Source: an uncultured Oleiphilus sp. (GTDB taxonomy: Bacteria; Pseudomonadota; Gammaproteobacteria; Pseudomonadales; Oleiphilaceae). Taken from it: a stretch of DNA of 64,000 nucleotides. The stretch is from the NCBI GenBank assembly GCA_913020045.1, contig CAJWBE010000004.1, positions 62,001-126,000 of the forward strand, in the 5' to 3' direction. How positions within the stretch are numbered: the stretch's first letter is position 1; every line of letters begins with the position of its first letter. Both the position numbers and the translations under genes were made by a program. The notes below the pieces were generated by a model. That model was not told the DNA's origin and ran no database searches. It was given only the letters and a program-made list of their open reading frames with translations. Below, piece after piece: positions 24,723 through 36,200 of this stretch.

Positions 24723-27440
24723 TTAGATAAGCCCCATTTGGCGTGCTTTCGATAGCGCTTCGGTACGACTCTTTGCAGAAATCTTTCCATATAGGTTTCG
24801 GATATGCGCTTTTACGGTGGCTGGTGCAAGCGTTAGTTTCTGAGCGATCTCTTTGTTAGCTAGGCCCTCATCTATCAAGCCCAAGACTTCCAGCTCTCTC
24901 TGGCTCAGCGGTTCAAGAAGCTGAATGTTATTCTCAAATGCAGCGGCACCAGGCAGTTGATCGTCCGATTTGTCTTGCTCCTGTTTCAAACCCATCTCAC
25001 TCGAAAGCTTTTGTAGGTAGGTATCTGGCACGCTCGATTCGTTGCTCAGTGCGAGCAACTTGGTGATGTCTTTGTGTTCATTAGTATAAACAGCAACGAA
25101 GCCTTCCTTTGATGCCATCGATATCGATTCGTTAATTGCGGTTTGGGCTTTTTGCTTCTCGCCTTGCTTAAGCAGGCATAGACCTTTTAAGCAGAGAGCT
25201 TGTATCAAATGGAATGTATGCTGCTTTTCTCTCGTTTGCTCGATCAAGCGCTCTGTAATCTCGATCGCCAGGGCGTATTCGCCTTTCGAATAAAAAATTC
25301 GGACTTTAGTCAGGTTGATGTCTTCGAAGTTCAGCGGAATACTGTTGATTGTTTCGCTATCTAGCCCATTGAGAACGCGCTCTGCCTTTTCGAGTTGTCC
25401 CATCGCCATTAGACACCGCGCCTTCAGCGCGCTAAGGCTTGGTGGCTCGAAAACAATGGATTCCTTTTTGTGTTCATAAACAGACTGGGCGTCTTCGATT
25501 CTTTCTATTGCGTTTACATATTCGCCCTGCGCAAATAGAAACGACGCGTAGGTGTATTGAATCAGGATATGGAGCCCTGGTTCAGTACCCAGCGTTATGT
25601 GTTTTAGTAAAGGGTTTATGTAGGACTGTGCGATCGTATATTCAGCTCGCTGCATATAAATCATTGCTAAGCAGCTATTTTGCCAGCAAGAGATGACGCG
25701 AGGTTGGCTGGGGTCTTGATAACTGTCGATCCATTGTTGGCACTGGATGCCCGTTTCGAGTGCGATTTCGAGCTGCCCCTGATAATAATAGATCCAGCCC
25801 AACAGTCCGCTACTAGATAGTACCGTGGTGTATTTTTTCTCGCGTTTTCCGTGCTCAATGGCTGCACATAGCCCGGACTCCGCAGACTCTAAATCGCCAA
25901 TAGTGAAACAGTCCAAGCCGATACCGTAATAGGTGACGGACTTAAGCGGCATATTGGTATTATCAAGCTCTTGTAAAACCTGCTGGGTTAACTCGTTGGC
26001 GCTTCTCAGGTCAGATTGTGAACGGGCGAGGTAAGACCGAATCAGCGAAATTTCGCTATGCAAGTCGATTAGTTCATGCGCGCTGGTTTGAATGTTTTCG
26101 ATTCGTTGCTTGTCAATTAGTGCTTCAAGTTCGTCCAGAAATGGCGGAATGACTTCTATTTTATTGCCAAAAAATAACGCCCAGACCTTAAGCATAAGTA
26201 GACGCGGCGAGCTAGACACCGCCTGTTCAGGTAGGTGTTTCAGCCACTGTAATACCGGAAGGTGATGGCCTTCGTGGATAAGATTATTGCCATTTTTTTC
26301 AAGTAAGTCTGCCAGCAGGGTCCAGTCTTTGATCAAGACTGCTTGCTCGATAGCTTCGTGGGGTTGATTGTGGTCGATCAGCCAAGTAACTGCCTTTTGT
26401 TGCAATTCAAGCAGGCGTTTTGGAGAGCTGCTGCGGAGCTTTGAGAGCAAAGCATCACGGAATATCTCGTGATAGCGGAACCATTCATTGTGTTTATCCA
26501 TAGGGATAATAAAAAGGTTTTTCGCGACTAGTTGCTTTAACAGCTCGTGACTATTATCGGTTTCCCTAATTGTGTCGCACAGGCTCGCATTTAGGCGCAA
26601 TAGACACGCGCTTTCAAGCATAAACTCGCTCAACTCTGCAGGCTGGTGTTCGAGTATTTCTGAAATGACGTAGTCTGAGAAGTACTTGTCGTCCTCTAGA
26701 ATTCTTGCCGTTGGCAAGAATCGTTGTTCATGGTTCGGCGTTCCGGATGCAGATAAAGCCGTGAGCTGCATAGCGGCAATCCAGCCTTCGGTTTTGGAGA
26801 ATATCTCTTCTACTTGTTTCTCAGATAGCGCGAGCCCCATGTATTCATTGAAGAACAACTTGGACTCTTCGAAGCTAAAGGTTAGGTCAGACGCATATAT
26901 CTTATCGACCCAGTTTTTTACACTCCAGCGCGAAATAGGCAGTGTGGGCTCGAAGCGGGTGGTAATAATGATTTCGACATTAGGCGGTAAAAAGTCAATA
27001 AAGTAGGCAAACGTTCGAAGGCACTCCTGGTCGTCGATGACGTGAAAGTCGTCTAGGACCAGTGTGAGCTGATTGCCTTGAAGTGACCATTGGCTTAGTT
27101 CGTTAATTAAGGCGGTGACAGCTCCTTCACTTGGATGCTGCTGATCGAGGATGGTAATCGCTTCATCGCCAAAATTGGCAATATGGGTTGCGATAGCCCC
27201 AACGACATAGCGCCAAAAGCGATTCGCATTGTTGTCAGTATCATCTAAGGATAACCAGCTGAAAGACTTGTCGTGAGAATGAAGCCATTGCAGAACCAAT
27301 GTCGTTTTGCCAAAGCCCGCCGGTGCGGATATCAGAACAAGCTTACGCGCGCTACGTGGGTCTAAGCGGTTCAATAACCGTGAACGGTCGACACTCGAGG
27401 TATTGTAGGCAGGCGCCAGGAATTTGGTCTGCAACAACAT
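24723..27440 (-). CDS. MalT-like ATP-dependent LuxR-family regulator
   Basis: 905-residue STAND-type transcription activator, the size of MalT (901). The N-terminal NTPase carries Walker A in APAGFGKTT (39-47) and LTLVLDDFHVID as Walker B. A long TPR-like helical region (about 350-800) follows, and then a C-terminal LuxR helix-turn-helix (about 840-900) with LSQRELEVLGLIDEGL and NKEIAQKL. Such proteins bind ATP and an inducer, oligomerise and activate promoters. No maltose, acetoin or alkane genes are nearby, so the inducer is unknown and I give no symbol. Monocistronic. Confidence 0.88.
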   Translation of the reverse strand: MLLQTKFLAPAYNTSSVDRSRLLNRLDPRSARKLVLISAPAGFGKTTLVLQWLHSHDKSFSWLSLDDTDNNANRFWRYVVGAIATHIANFGDEAITILDQQHPSEGAVTALINELSQWSLQGNQLTLVLDDFHVIDDQECLRTFAYFIDFLPPNVEIIITTRFEPTLPISRWSVKNWVDKIYASDLTFSFEESKLFFNEYMGLALSEKQVEEIFSKTEGWIAAMQLTALSASGTPNHEQRFLPTARILEDDKYFSDYVISEILEHQPAELSEFMLESACLLRLNASLCDTIRETDNSHELLKQLVAKNLFIIPMDKHNEWFRYHEIFRDALLSKLRSSSPKRLLELQQKAVTWLIDHNQPHEAIEQAVLIKDWTLLADLLEKNGNNLIHEGHHLPVLQWLKHLPEQAVSSSPRLLMLKVWALFFGNKIEVIPPFLDELEALIDKQRIENIQTSAHELIDLHSEISLIRSYLARSQSDLRSANELTQQVLQELDNTNMPLKSVTYYGIGLDCFTIGDLESAESGLCAAIEHGKREKKYTTVLSSSGLLGWIYYYQGQLEIALETGIQCQQWIDSYQDPSQPRVISCWQNSCLAMIYMQRAEYTIAQSYINPLLKHITLGTEPGLHILIQYTYASFLFAQGEYVNAIERIEDAQSVYEHKKESIVFEPPSLSALKARCLMAMGQLEKAERVLNGLDSETINSIPLNFEDINLTKVRIFYSKGEYALAIEITERLIEQTREKQHTFHLIQALCLKGLCLLKQGEKQKAQTAINESISMASKEGFVAVYTNEHKDITKLLALSNESSVPDTYLQKLSSEMGLKQEQDKSDDQLPGAAAFENNIQLLEPLSQRELEVLGLIDEGLANKEIAQKLTLAPATVKAHIRNLYGKISAKSRTEALSKARQMGLI

Positions 27441-27546
27441 TGCTGACGGTACTCACTAAGAAGATGTTTTGAAAGGCTATCTTATATTAATAATCAATAA
27501 GATAGGAGGCTTTGGTAAGTATTAACTGCACTTTTTGAGAGGCGAG

Positions 27547-28368
27547 TTAGAAAAACGCATATTTGACGCCAATGATTAGTAGCAAACCGGCCAAAATGGG
27601 CTGTAAGACCTTCGATGGAATGCGTTTGCTCAGTATCGATCCGAAATGTATCGCTGGCAAAGAGCCAACAAGCAGGCAGCCTAGCAAGACGAAGTCTACG
27701 TTTCCGAGTTGCATATGCCCTAGGCCTGCAATAAGCGTTAGAGGAACGGCGTGTGCGATATCGGTTCCTATAATGGTAACGGGGCTCAGTCTAGGGTAGA
27801 GAGTCATTAGTATCGCAGCGCCAAAAGCGCCGGCCCCAACAGAGGTTAGCGTGACTGCAATCCCCAAAAATATACCCATTAGAACAGTCAGTCCCGACTG
27901 GTGTTTTTTAAGCAGACCGAAGCTTTCGTTTGACAGAGACGTTGAGCGATTTAGCATTGGCTTAATGAGGATAACCATCGCGGTCAATATGAGCATGACG
28001 CCTAATGTTGTGAGCAGCAATTCTTGATAATTTTCGGCGCTGCCAAATACATTTTTTAGTAAATAAACAGTGATAAGCGACGCTGGAATGCTACCCATGC
28101 TGAGCCTAAGAACGATACCCCAGTTAATCGTAGCGAGCCTCGCGTGCGCGACAACACCGCTTGCTTTCGTTCCAGCTGCATAAATTAAGTCTGTTCCGAT
28201 CGCGATATGAGGGGGGAAATTAAACATGATTAGCAGTGGCGTCATTAAAGAGCCGCCGCCAACACCTGTGAGGCCGACTAAAAACCCAACCGCTGCGCCT
28301 GCGGCGACGTACATAATAAAATCGATGAACGCGAGAAATTCCATGGGATAGGGTCTATATTGATTCAT
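27547..28368 (-). CDS. TauE/SafE family sulfite/sulfonate exporter-like membrane protein
   Basis: 273 residues with about eight hydrophobic segments and the family's repeated GxxGxGGG element (GLTGVGGGSLMTP near the N-terminus, TSVGAGAFGAAIL at mid-protein). TauE/SafE proteins are proposed to export sulfite, sulfoacetate or similar anions. It is divergent from cysB and near cysH, which supports a sulfur role. ATG 28368 and ATG 28344 are both possible starts; neither has a good ribosome binding site. Repeats in the divergent region suggest CysB control. Confidence 0.88.
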   Translation of the reverse strand: MNQYRPYPMEFLAFIDFIMYVAAGAAVGFLVGLTGVGGGSLMTPLLIMFNFPPHIAIGTDLIYAAGTKASGVVAHARLATINWGIVLRLSMGSIPASLITVYLLKNVFGSAENYQELLLTTLGVMLILTAMVILIKPMLNRSTSLSNESFGLLKKHQSGLTVLMGIFLGIAVTLTSVGAGAFGAAILMTLYPRLSPVTIIGTDIAHAVPLTLIAGLGHMQLGNVDFVLLGCLLVGSLPAIHFGSILSKRIPSKVLQPILAGLLLIIGVKYAFF

Positions 28369-28424
28369 TATAAGAATAAGTACGGTGAAACTATAAATCA
28401 GCCAGGTTATTCTATATAAGAATA
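28369..28424. promoter_or_regulatory. Direct repeats in the tauE-like/cysB divergent region
   Basis: TATAAGAATA occurs at 28369-28378 and again, identical, at 28415-28424 (46-base period). The first touches the exporter's start codon. The second is 47 bases before cysB and is flanked by further AT-rich TTAT/ATAA elements. CysB is known to bind AT-rich sites and to repress its own gene, so autoregulation and control of the exporter are plausible. Confidence 0.45.
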
Positions 28425-28443
28425 TTTGATTATAGTTTTATAA

Positions 28444-29448
<1,005 letters not shown>

Positions 29449-29501
29449 TTAAGTCTTGGAACGTTTCGCGACTTGCGAAGCGCTCTCGCCAGTAATCGGC
29501 G

Positions 29502-30251
29502 TCAATGGGTTTGTGTGATATGAAGTCCGCACTCTTTCTGCGTTTCTTCTTCCCACCACCAGCGTCCTTCTCGCTCGTGTTGATTTGGCAATACTGGGCG
29601 AGTACAGGGCTCGCAGCCTATGCTGATAAAACCTTGTTCGTGCAGTTCATTGTATGGAACTTCAGACATTCTCATATAATCCCACACTTCTTTAGACGTC
29701 CAGTTCGCTAGGGGGTTAAACTTTATCAGGCGGCGAGCGTCGTTAGAGTTTCCTTCATCAATCTCTATCACCGGTACACTTGAACGAGTACTTGGGCTCT
29801 GGTCTTTACGTTGTCCTGTTACCCACGCATCAAGCGTCGCAAGTTTACGTTTAAGCGGCTCCACCTTTCGAATACCGCAGCATTCTTTGTGGCCATCCTC
29901 GAAAAAGCTATACAGGCCTTTTTTCTTAACAAAGGCTTCAAGCTTCTCTTGGTTTGGTGTCATGACTTCAATATCAAGGTGGTAGTGCTGTCGAACTTTT
30001 TCAATGAATCGATAGGTCTGTGGGTGAAGCCTGCCAGTATCCAAAGAAAAAACATTCAAGGTGTCAGTGAGTCTATGGGCAAGCTCTATCAGTGTGACAT
30101 CTTCAGCGCCGCTGAATGAAATGGCGATGTTATCAAAATGCTTTATCGCGAATTTCAAAATTTCTCGTGGGGATTTGCCGCTAAGCTCTTCGTTTAACTG
30201 CTGAATAGCTTCGGATGTTATTGTTTCGCGATCTGAGAAGTCGATGGTCAT
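29502..30251 (-). CDS. cysH: Assimilatory adenylyl-sulfate reductase (CysH, iron-sulfur type)
   Basis: 249-residue thioredoxin-dependent reductase that makes sulfite. The P-loop-like ISFSGAEDV (44-52) and SLDTGRLHP (69-77) bind the nucleotide sulfate. Four cysteines in the CC...CxxC pattern (124, 125, 213, 216) match the [4Fe-4S] group that uses APS rather than PAPS, as in Pseudomonas. The catalytic Cys241 is in KECGLH at the C-terminus. The start is the ATG at 30251. It is divergent from thrH and convergent with cysB. Confidence 0.92.
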   Translation of the reverse strand: MTIDFSDRETITSEAIQQLNEELSGKSPREILKFAIKHFDNIAISFSGAEDVTLIELAHRLTDTLNVFSLDTGRLHPQTYRFIEKVRQHYHLDIEVMTPNQEKLEAFVKKKGLYSFFEDGHKECCGIRKVEPLKRKLATLDAWVTGQRKDQSPSTRSSVPVIEIDEGNSNDARRLIKFNPLANWTSKEVWDYMRMSEVPYNELHEQGFISIGCEPCTRPVLPNQHEREGRWWWEEETQKECGLHITQTH

Positions 30252-30368
30252 TGAGTATCAATCTTTGCGGAATGTGGACGGAATTCTAAAGAAGATTTAT
30301 CAATATGCAAGATACCTTGAATTCGTTAGAATACGCGCGCCTTAAAAATTAGTGACTAGGAGAGTATT

Positions 30369-30983
30369 GTGGAATTGGTTTGTCTTGATCTTGAAGGGGT
30401 GTTGATCCCAGAAATATGGATAGCATTTGCAGAAAAAACCGGGATCGACGAGCTGAAAGCAACCACGCGTGATATTCCTGACTACGATGTCCTAATGAGG
30501 CAGCGCCTTGATATTCTGGCTAAGCATGGCTACGGCATTAAGGAAATACAAGAAGTCATTGATACATTGGACCCAATCCCCGGTGCAAAAGAGTTTGTGG
30601 AATGGCTGAATACGCGCTTTCAAGTCATCATTCTGTCAGACACCTTTTACGAATTCGGTATGCCTTTGATGGCAAAGTTAGGGCATCCAACCCTGTTCTG
30701 CCATAAGCTCGAAGTCAACGATAATGGCGATATTGTTAATTATCACTTGCGCCAGAAAGACCCGAAGCGTCAATCGGTTAGGGCATTTCAATTGTTGAAC
30801 TACCGCGTTATTGCTGCCGGTGATTCATACAACGACACCACGATGCTAAAACAAGCGGAAGCCGGAATTTTGTTCAAATCGCCGCAAAACGTTATCGACG
30901 AGTTTCCGCAGTTTCCTGCTGTCCATACGTATGAAGAGCTTAAGCAAGAAATTTTGAAAGTTAGTGAAACTCAGAGTTCATAG
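30369..30983 (+). CDS. thrH: Phosphoserine phosphatase / homoserine phosphotransferase
   Basis: 204-residue HAD-superfamily enzyme. CLDLEGVLIPE carries the nucleophile Asp7 with the ThrH-type DLEG in place of DxDGT. IILSDTFYEFGMP and GDSYNDTTML are HAD motifs II and IV. ThrH dephosphorylates phosphoserine and can transfer the phosphate to homoserine. It starts with GTG at 30369 preceded by AGGAGAG. It is followed 39 bases later by rluB, so the two may be co-transcribed. Confidence 0.92.
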   Translation: MELVCLDLEGVLIPEIWIAFAEKTGIDELKATTRDIPDYDVLMRQRLDILAKHGYGIKEIQEVIDTLDPIPGAKEFVEWLNTRFQVIILSDTFYEFGMPLMAKLGHPTLFCHKLEVNDNGDIVNYHLRQKDPKRQSVRAFQLLNYRVIAAGDSYNDTTMLKQAEAGILFKSPQNVIDEFPQFPAVHTYEELKQEILKVSETQSS

Positions 30984-31022
30984 TTTTACATCTCTATTAG
31001 TAAATAAGGCATAGACAATCGC

Positions 31023-31883
31023 ATGAGTGAGAACGTCGATAAAGGTGAACGGTTACAAAAAGTATTGGCTCAGGCGGGTGTGGGGTCACGGCGCGAGGTA
31101 GAGCGCTGGATCTCAGAAGGTCGAATTGAAGTGAACGGTGAGAAAGCTACCCTTGGCGTGCGTGTTGTGCCGAAAGATCGGGTTTACTTAGATGGAAAAA
31201 AGGTCAGTGCCCTCGCTTCAGCGTCTGAGCAAGAGTACCGAGTGATCGTATACAGTAAACCGGAAGGTGTGATTTGTTCTCGCTCAGACCCGGGCGGCCG
31301 TCCTACTATTTTCGAGAACCTGCCGAAGCTGAAGAATCAACGTTGGATCTCGGTTGGCCGTTTAGATATCAATACCTCTGGTCTCCTCATTTTGACAACC
31401 GATGGCGAGTTAGCAAACAGGCTGATGCATCCTTCTTATGAAGTTGATAGGGAGTATGCGGTTAGAGTTCGTGGTGGCGTTGACGACGAAATGATGGAGC
31501 GCCTCAAAGAGGGCGTTCTACTCGAAGATGGTATGGCGAAGTTTACCGATCTTCAGCGCGCTGGTGGAGATTCGTCCAATGAGTGGTTTCATGCGGTCTT
31601 AATGGAAGGTAAGAATCGCGAGGTTCGACGTCTTTGGGAGTCGCAAGGGATACAAGTAAGTCGTCTTAAGCGTGTTAGGTATGGTTGTATTTTTCTATCA
31701 AGCCGTTTAAAAGTGGGTGCATGGGAAGAGCTAAATAACAAAGATGTTAATGAGCTTCGTTCGCTCGTTGGTATGGACCCTATCAGGGTTAAGCGTCGCG
31801 ATGTTAAAAGTGTTGAAGATGACTCTCGGCGACATAAACGTGCGATGCACCGCAAAGGTTTTTCTGGAAAGCGCTCTCGATAA
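31023..31883 (+). CDS. rluB: 23S rRNA pseudouridine(2605) synthase
   Basis: 286-residue RluB/RsuA-group enzyme that isomerises a uridine in helix 93 of 23S rRNA. An N-terminal S4 domain (about 10-60, ERLQKVLAQAGVGSRRE) is followed by the catalytic domain. The catalytic Asp is in VGRLDINTSGLLI, and GKNREVRRLWE is the second family block. A basic C-terminal tail (KRRDVKS...HKRAMHRKG) is typical of RluB. Its stop codon lies in the loop of the terminator that follows. Confidence 0.92.
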   Translation: MSENVDKGERLQKVLAQAGVGSRREVERWISEGRIEVNGEKATLGVRVVPKDRVYLDGKKVSALASASEQEYRVIVYSKPEGVICSRSDPGGRPTIFENLPKLKNQRWISVGRLDINTSGLLILTTDGELANRLMHPSYEVDREYAVRVRGGVDDEMMERLKEGVLLEDGMAKFTDLQRAGGDSSNEWFHAVLMEGKNREVRRLWESQGIQVSRLKRVRYGCIFLSSRLKVGAWEELNNKDVNELRSLVGMDPIRVKRRDVKSVEDDSRRHKRAMHRKGFSGKRSR

Positions 31884-31898
31884 AGAGCGCTTTTTTTT
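31868..31898 (+). terminator. Rho-independent terminator overlapping the rluB stop codon
   Basis: AAAGCGCTCT and AGAGCGCTTT form a perfect 10-bp stem with the 6-base loop CGATAA, followed by a run of Ts. The rluB TAA (31881-31883) is inside the loop, so the left arm of the stem is coding sequence. Confidence 0.92.
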
Positions 31899-31915
31899 GC
31901 CAGTTCAGTCAGAAC

Positions 31916-32881
31916 TTAAGCTGTTTGGCTGACATCTCCTTGTTCACTATCAACTGGATCCAAGTTTTCAAAGCAGACAGATTGATTGCGGCCGCTGTCT
32001 TTGGCAACGTAGAGCGCTTTGTCTGCTCGGCCAATAAAGTCTTCTAATGATTCGCCTTCTTGCAGTGTTGCGCAGCCAAGGCTTGCTGTCACAGGGATCG
32101 GCTTTGCCCCGTAATAGAAGTTTTGTTGCGCAATCGAGAGTCTTAGGCGCTCACAAATTAGAGCGGCTTGGGCTGGGCTTGTCTCGTCTAGAATGACTAA
32201 AAATTCTTCGCCGCCATACCGAAAACAAAGATCGCTTTGACGGGCAGAGGCGCTCAATGTTTTTGCTAGATTCTGAAGTACTTGATCGCCCGCTAGGTGC
32301 CCATGCGTGTCGTTAATTGCTTTGAAATGATCCAAGTCTAGAATGACGACGGAGAGCGGCGTGTTTCTGCGAACAGAGCGTTCGGCTTCTCGATGCAAAT
32401 CTGACTGAAGAGCGCGCTTGTTGCCTAGTCCTGTTAGTTCGTCAATCAGTGCTGACTGTAAAGCAGCGTAATACATTTTTGCGTTGTTTAAAGGAAAAAC
32501 AAGCGTGCTTGCCAAGCGCTCAATAATCGCCATTTCTTCTTCTAAGAAACGTGTTTTTCGCGAGAGCTTAATTGTACCCAGTGCCTCATGGTCCAAGCTA
32601 AGGTTGAACTGGCAAGAGTGTACGCCAGCCTTATCGTTACTCTTGAACGAGATGTTATCAGCGCCTTGGTATGAGAACTGCTGAAACTTGATAACTTGAG
32701 AAAGCTCGTCCGAAAAAAGCTCAACGATTTTTCTTGTGTCGAGTGTCGTCTGCAGACGGCGAGTGAGCTTTGAGATTATATCGTTGTTGTCACCGTATTG
32801 ACGACTGATGTCGTTGAACGTAGATACTAATTTCGCTTTGTTAAAATCTATCGTATCGGCGTTGTTATCGGATTTTCTCAT
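31916..32881 (-). CDS. Diguanylate cyclase (GGDEF) with GAF-like N-domain
   Basis: 321-residue soluble protein. Residues about 35-140 look like a divergent GAF sensor domain. The GGDEF domain (about 148-310) has the active motif GGEEF at 223-227, and an RQSD inhibitory I-site at 214-217 with the correct 5-residue spacing. ILDLDHFKAIND binds Mg2+. It should make c-di-GMP with product inhibition, unlike the GGDEF-EAL protein at 7574. The start is the ATG at 32881. Monocistronic and convergent with rluB. Confidence 0.92.
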   Translation of the reverse strand: MRKSDNNADTIDFNKAKLVSTFNDISRQYGDNNDIISKLTRRLQTTLDTRKIVELFSDELSQVIKFQQFSYQGADNISFKSNDKAGVHSCQFNLSLDHEALGTIKLSRKTRFLEEEMAIIERLASTLVFPLNNAKMYYAALQSALIDELTGLGNKRALQSDLHREAERSVRRNTPLSVVILDLDHFKAINDTHGHLAGDQVLQNLAKTLSASARQSDLCFRYGGEEFLVILDETSPAQAALICERLRLSIAQQNFYYGAKPIPVTASLGCATLQEGESLEDFIGRADKALYVAKDSGRNQSVCFENLDPVDSEQGDVSQTA

Positions 32882-33230
32882 GTCTGCACCTGTATTAAGC
32901 TATTTCATCGCTGATTGGATATAAGCTATTTGTGTGCCATGGTCTAAAAGGTGTTGTAAAACAACAGTATGTGAGCATAAAGTTTGCGCGGCATGTTGTT
33001 TTTGTCAAAAAAACGGCAATATTTGGCAGCTTTCATGAGTGGGTGACGTCAAAATAATGTAGTGAATTAAAGAGTGGAGATGATTGTCTTCGTTTAGTTT
33101 TATCATTGTGGAATCTGATCTAGAATCTGAGCTGAATATATTCTAAGGCCTGAGCTTGCATACGGCGGGCTAGTTTACGCTTACAAGTGAGCTATTAAAG
33201 AGGGACGGTTAGTTGAGGCAGGTCATTTAA
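32882..33230. other. Intergenic region between diguanylate cyclase and smc
   Basis: About 350 bases that must hold divergent promoters. The clearest structure is TGTTGT-3-ACAACA, a 6-bp inverted repeat at 32952-32966, about 70 bases before the diguanylate cyclase start. I see no RNA gene, and no promoter I would defend. Confidence 0.4.
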
Positions 33231-36200
33231 ATGCGTTTGAAGTCAATAAAACTGGCGGGTTTTAAGTCTTTCGTCGATGCGACTACGGTTTCATTCCCGC
33301 ACAATATGACTGCGATCGTAGGTCCGAACGGCTGTGGCAAGTCAAATGTGATTGACGCTGTCCGTTGGGTGATGGGGGAGAGTTCGGCTAAGAACCTGCG
33401 CGGCGAATCAATGACAGACGTTATTTTTAATGGCTCGACTGGTAGGCAGCCCGTTGGTCAGGCGTCGATCGAGCTTTTGTTCGATAATACGGCGGGAAAA
33501 TTGGTTGGTGAATATGCGGCGTTCAACGAGATTTCTATTCGCCGAAAGGTAACGCGAGAGGGTGTGTCTCAATACTATCTAAACGGTGCAAAGTGCCGGC
33601 GGCGCGACGTTACTGATATTTTCCTTGGTACAGGAATGGGTCCAAGAAGTTACGCGATCATAGAGCAAGGCATGATCTCTCGCTTGATAGAGTCTAAGCC
33701 GGAGGAGTTGCGCGTCTACTTAGAAGAAGCCGCGGGTATTTCGAAGTACAAAGAGCGCCGACGGGATACTGAAAACCGTATAGCGCGTACTCGCGAAAAC
33801 CTTGACCGCTTGGCAGACCTGCGTGAAGAGCTGGGAAAGCAACTCGCGCATTTATCTCGGCAAGCAAAAGCTGCTGAAAAGTACAGCGAGTATAAAAAGG
33901 ACGAGCGGCTTACTGCGGCGAAATTACACGCGCTGAATTGGCTGGCCCTTGGTCTTGAGGCAAGTAAATTTGCACGTTCAATTGGTGAAGAAGAGACGCT
34001 GGTTGAAAAGGCAGTTTTGGCGCGAACCGAGAATGAGTCTTTGATAGAGCGTTCGCGTTTGGAACATCACTCCAAGCAAGAAGCATTTGCGGCGATTCAA
34101 AGTAAGTTTTATGCACTCGGTGGTGAGGTTGCAAAGCTAGAGCAAGCTTTGAAGTATCGGCGAGAGCAGGCTGCGGCTAAGGCCGCTAGCGAGCAAAAAT
34201 TGAAACGAGATGGCCAGGTCGTGAGCGCGCGCAAAACGGAGTTAGAGAGCGAGCTAGAAGAGTTGCAGGCTCTTATACTGGAGCTTGAGCCAGAACTAGA
34301 AGAAGTTCGTGAGCAGGTGCAGCAAACGCGATTGATGGCAGAAGATGGCGAAGCGGTTTCGCTAGAATGGGAAGAAAAATGGGATAGATTTGATCATAAG
34401 TTTAGAGATGCGCAACGTAGCAAAGACGCTCTCGCTTCTAGGCTTGAGCAGGCGCGTGCAGGTCGCGCAGAACAATATGCGCGCCAAACTCGTCTTGAAA
34501 AAGAGTGTGACGAGTTATCAAAGGAGTTAGATCAGAGCGGACTGGAGAGTTCGGCATTGAGCGTTGAGCAGGCGCAAGAACGTGTGGATTGTGCGCAAGC
34601 AGAGCTAGAGTCTCATCAAGAAGAATCTGCTGATCTTCGGACACAACTGTCAGGGCTGGAAAAGGAAAAAACTGTGGTGCTTTCGTCGGTGCGTGATAGT
34701 CATGCATTGCTTTCGTCGCTGACTGAATTGCAGGCGCAGGCGCAAAGGCGTGCCGCTGGTGACGACGTTATGGTATTGCGAGAGCAGGGTTTTGATGATG
34801 CATCGCGTTTGTATTCTCGGGTTCGTGTTGAGGCGGGCTGGGAATTGGCTGTCGAGCATGTTTTGGGCGAGCATATGCAGGCAGTCTTTTGTGATGCAAA
34901 AGCCGATTTGACGCGCCTTGTTGCTTCCTCTTCGCAGAATGCTTTAAGTGCCCGCTTGTCTGGTAGCCTCAGTATCGTGTCGTCGGAGTCGAGTGGTTGT
35001 GAAGCTGTGAATGGCTCCTTGGCTGCATGCGTTGACGGTGTGACGGCGTTTTACCCTTGGTTGAACAAAATCTGTTGTGTTTCCAGTGCTGAGCAGGCCC
35101 AGTTAGCTCTGTCTTCGTTAGAGGATGACCAGTCGATAATTATGCCGGATGGTACGTGGCTGGGAAGCAGTTGGGTGCGTTATTATAATCCGGCGCCTGA
35201 GCAGTCCGGAATGGTTGCACGTGAGTCGCAGATAAAAGTATTGGGCGCTCAGCACGAGGTTTTTTCTGAGCAATTGGCGGCGCTTGAAAATCAATATGAG
35301 TCCTTGAATCAAGAAGTGCTGGATTCCATTAAAGCGGATCAAGCACTGCGGTCGAATCTGAGAGCGTTTGAGCTTGAACTTTCTCAGCTGCGAGCGAAAC
35401 AAAGTGCATTTCAGGCTCGGGCCGAACAGCAAGAGATTAGATTAGCGAGGGCTCAGGCCGAGCTAGGTATGCTTGTTCAGGGCTTGTCGGAACAAGATGA
35501 AGTGATTGCGCGGGACGAAGAGCGTCTGGTTGTTGCCTTGCATGCACAGGAATCTCTTGATGTGGAACGAGAAAGTTTTTCGCTTGAGCGAGACAGGGCA
35601 CGGTCTCAAATCGAACGTAATTCAAGGGAATTGCAGCGCTTGCAGGCGCACGTTCACGGATTGGAGTTGCGTTACCAGAAGCATGTGAGCCAGAAGGGCT
35701 TGCTAGAACAAACGTTAAGTCAACTGCGCGATGATGAACTCCGGATACAAGAGGAGATGGAGGAGCTCGCAATCGCAACGGTTAGCGAAGAGAGTCTGGA
35801 GGACGACAATCTTCGCCTTGAAGGGTTATTGGATTCGCGTGCAGTCCTTGAGGATAAAATGGGAGATGCAAGACGAGAGCTTGATGAGGTCGCCGATGCG
35901 ATTCGAAAGTCTGAGCATTTTCGGATGTCTTGTGAGTCAGAAATTCAAGCAAACAGGGAGCGTTTGGCGTCATTGAGAATGGAAAAACAGGCCCTTGATA
36001 TCACTCAGGCCGGGCTTACCGAGAAAATAGAACAACAAGGCTTTGCTCTGGAAAGTGTGGAGGCTGAGCTGTCTGTTGACGACAGTATTGCTAATTGTGA
36101 GTCTTCGTTGGCATCGTTAGCGAATAAGATTCAGCGCTTGGGAGCGATCAATTTAGCCGCCGTTGATGAGTATGATGAAAAAGCTGAGCGTAAGCGCTAT

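Noticed and set aside
29461-29481. Hairpin between cysB and cysH as a terminator
   Set aside because: CGTTTCGC and GCGAAGCG pair with one wobble, but no T-run follows on either strand, so termination is not supported.
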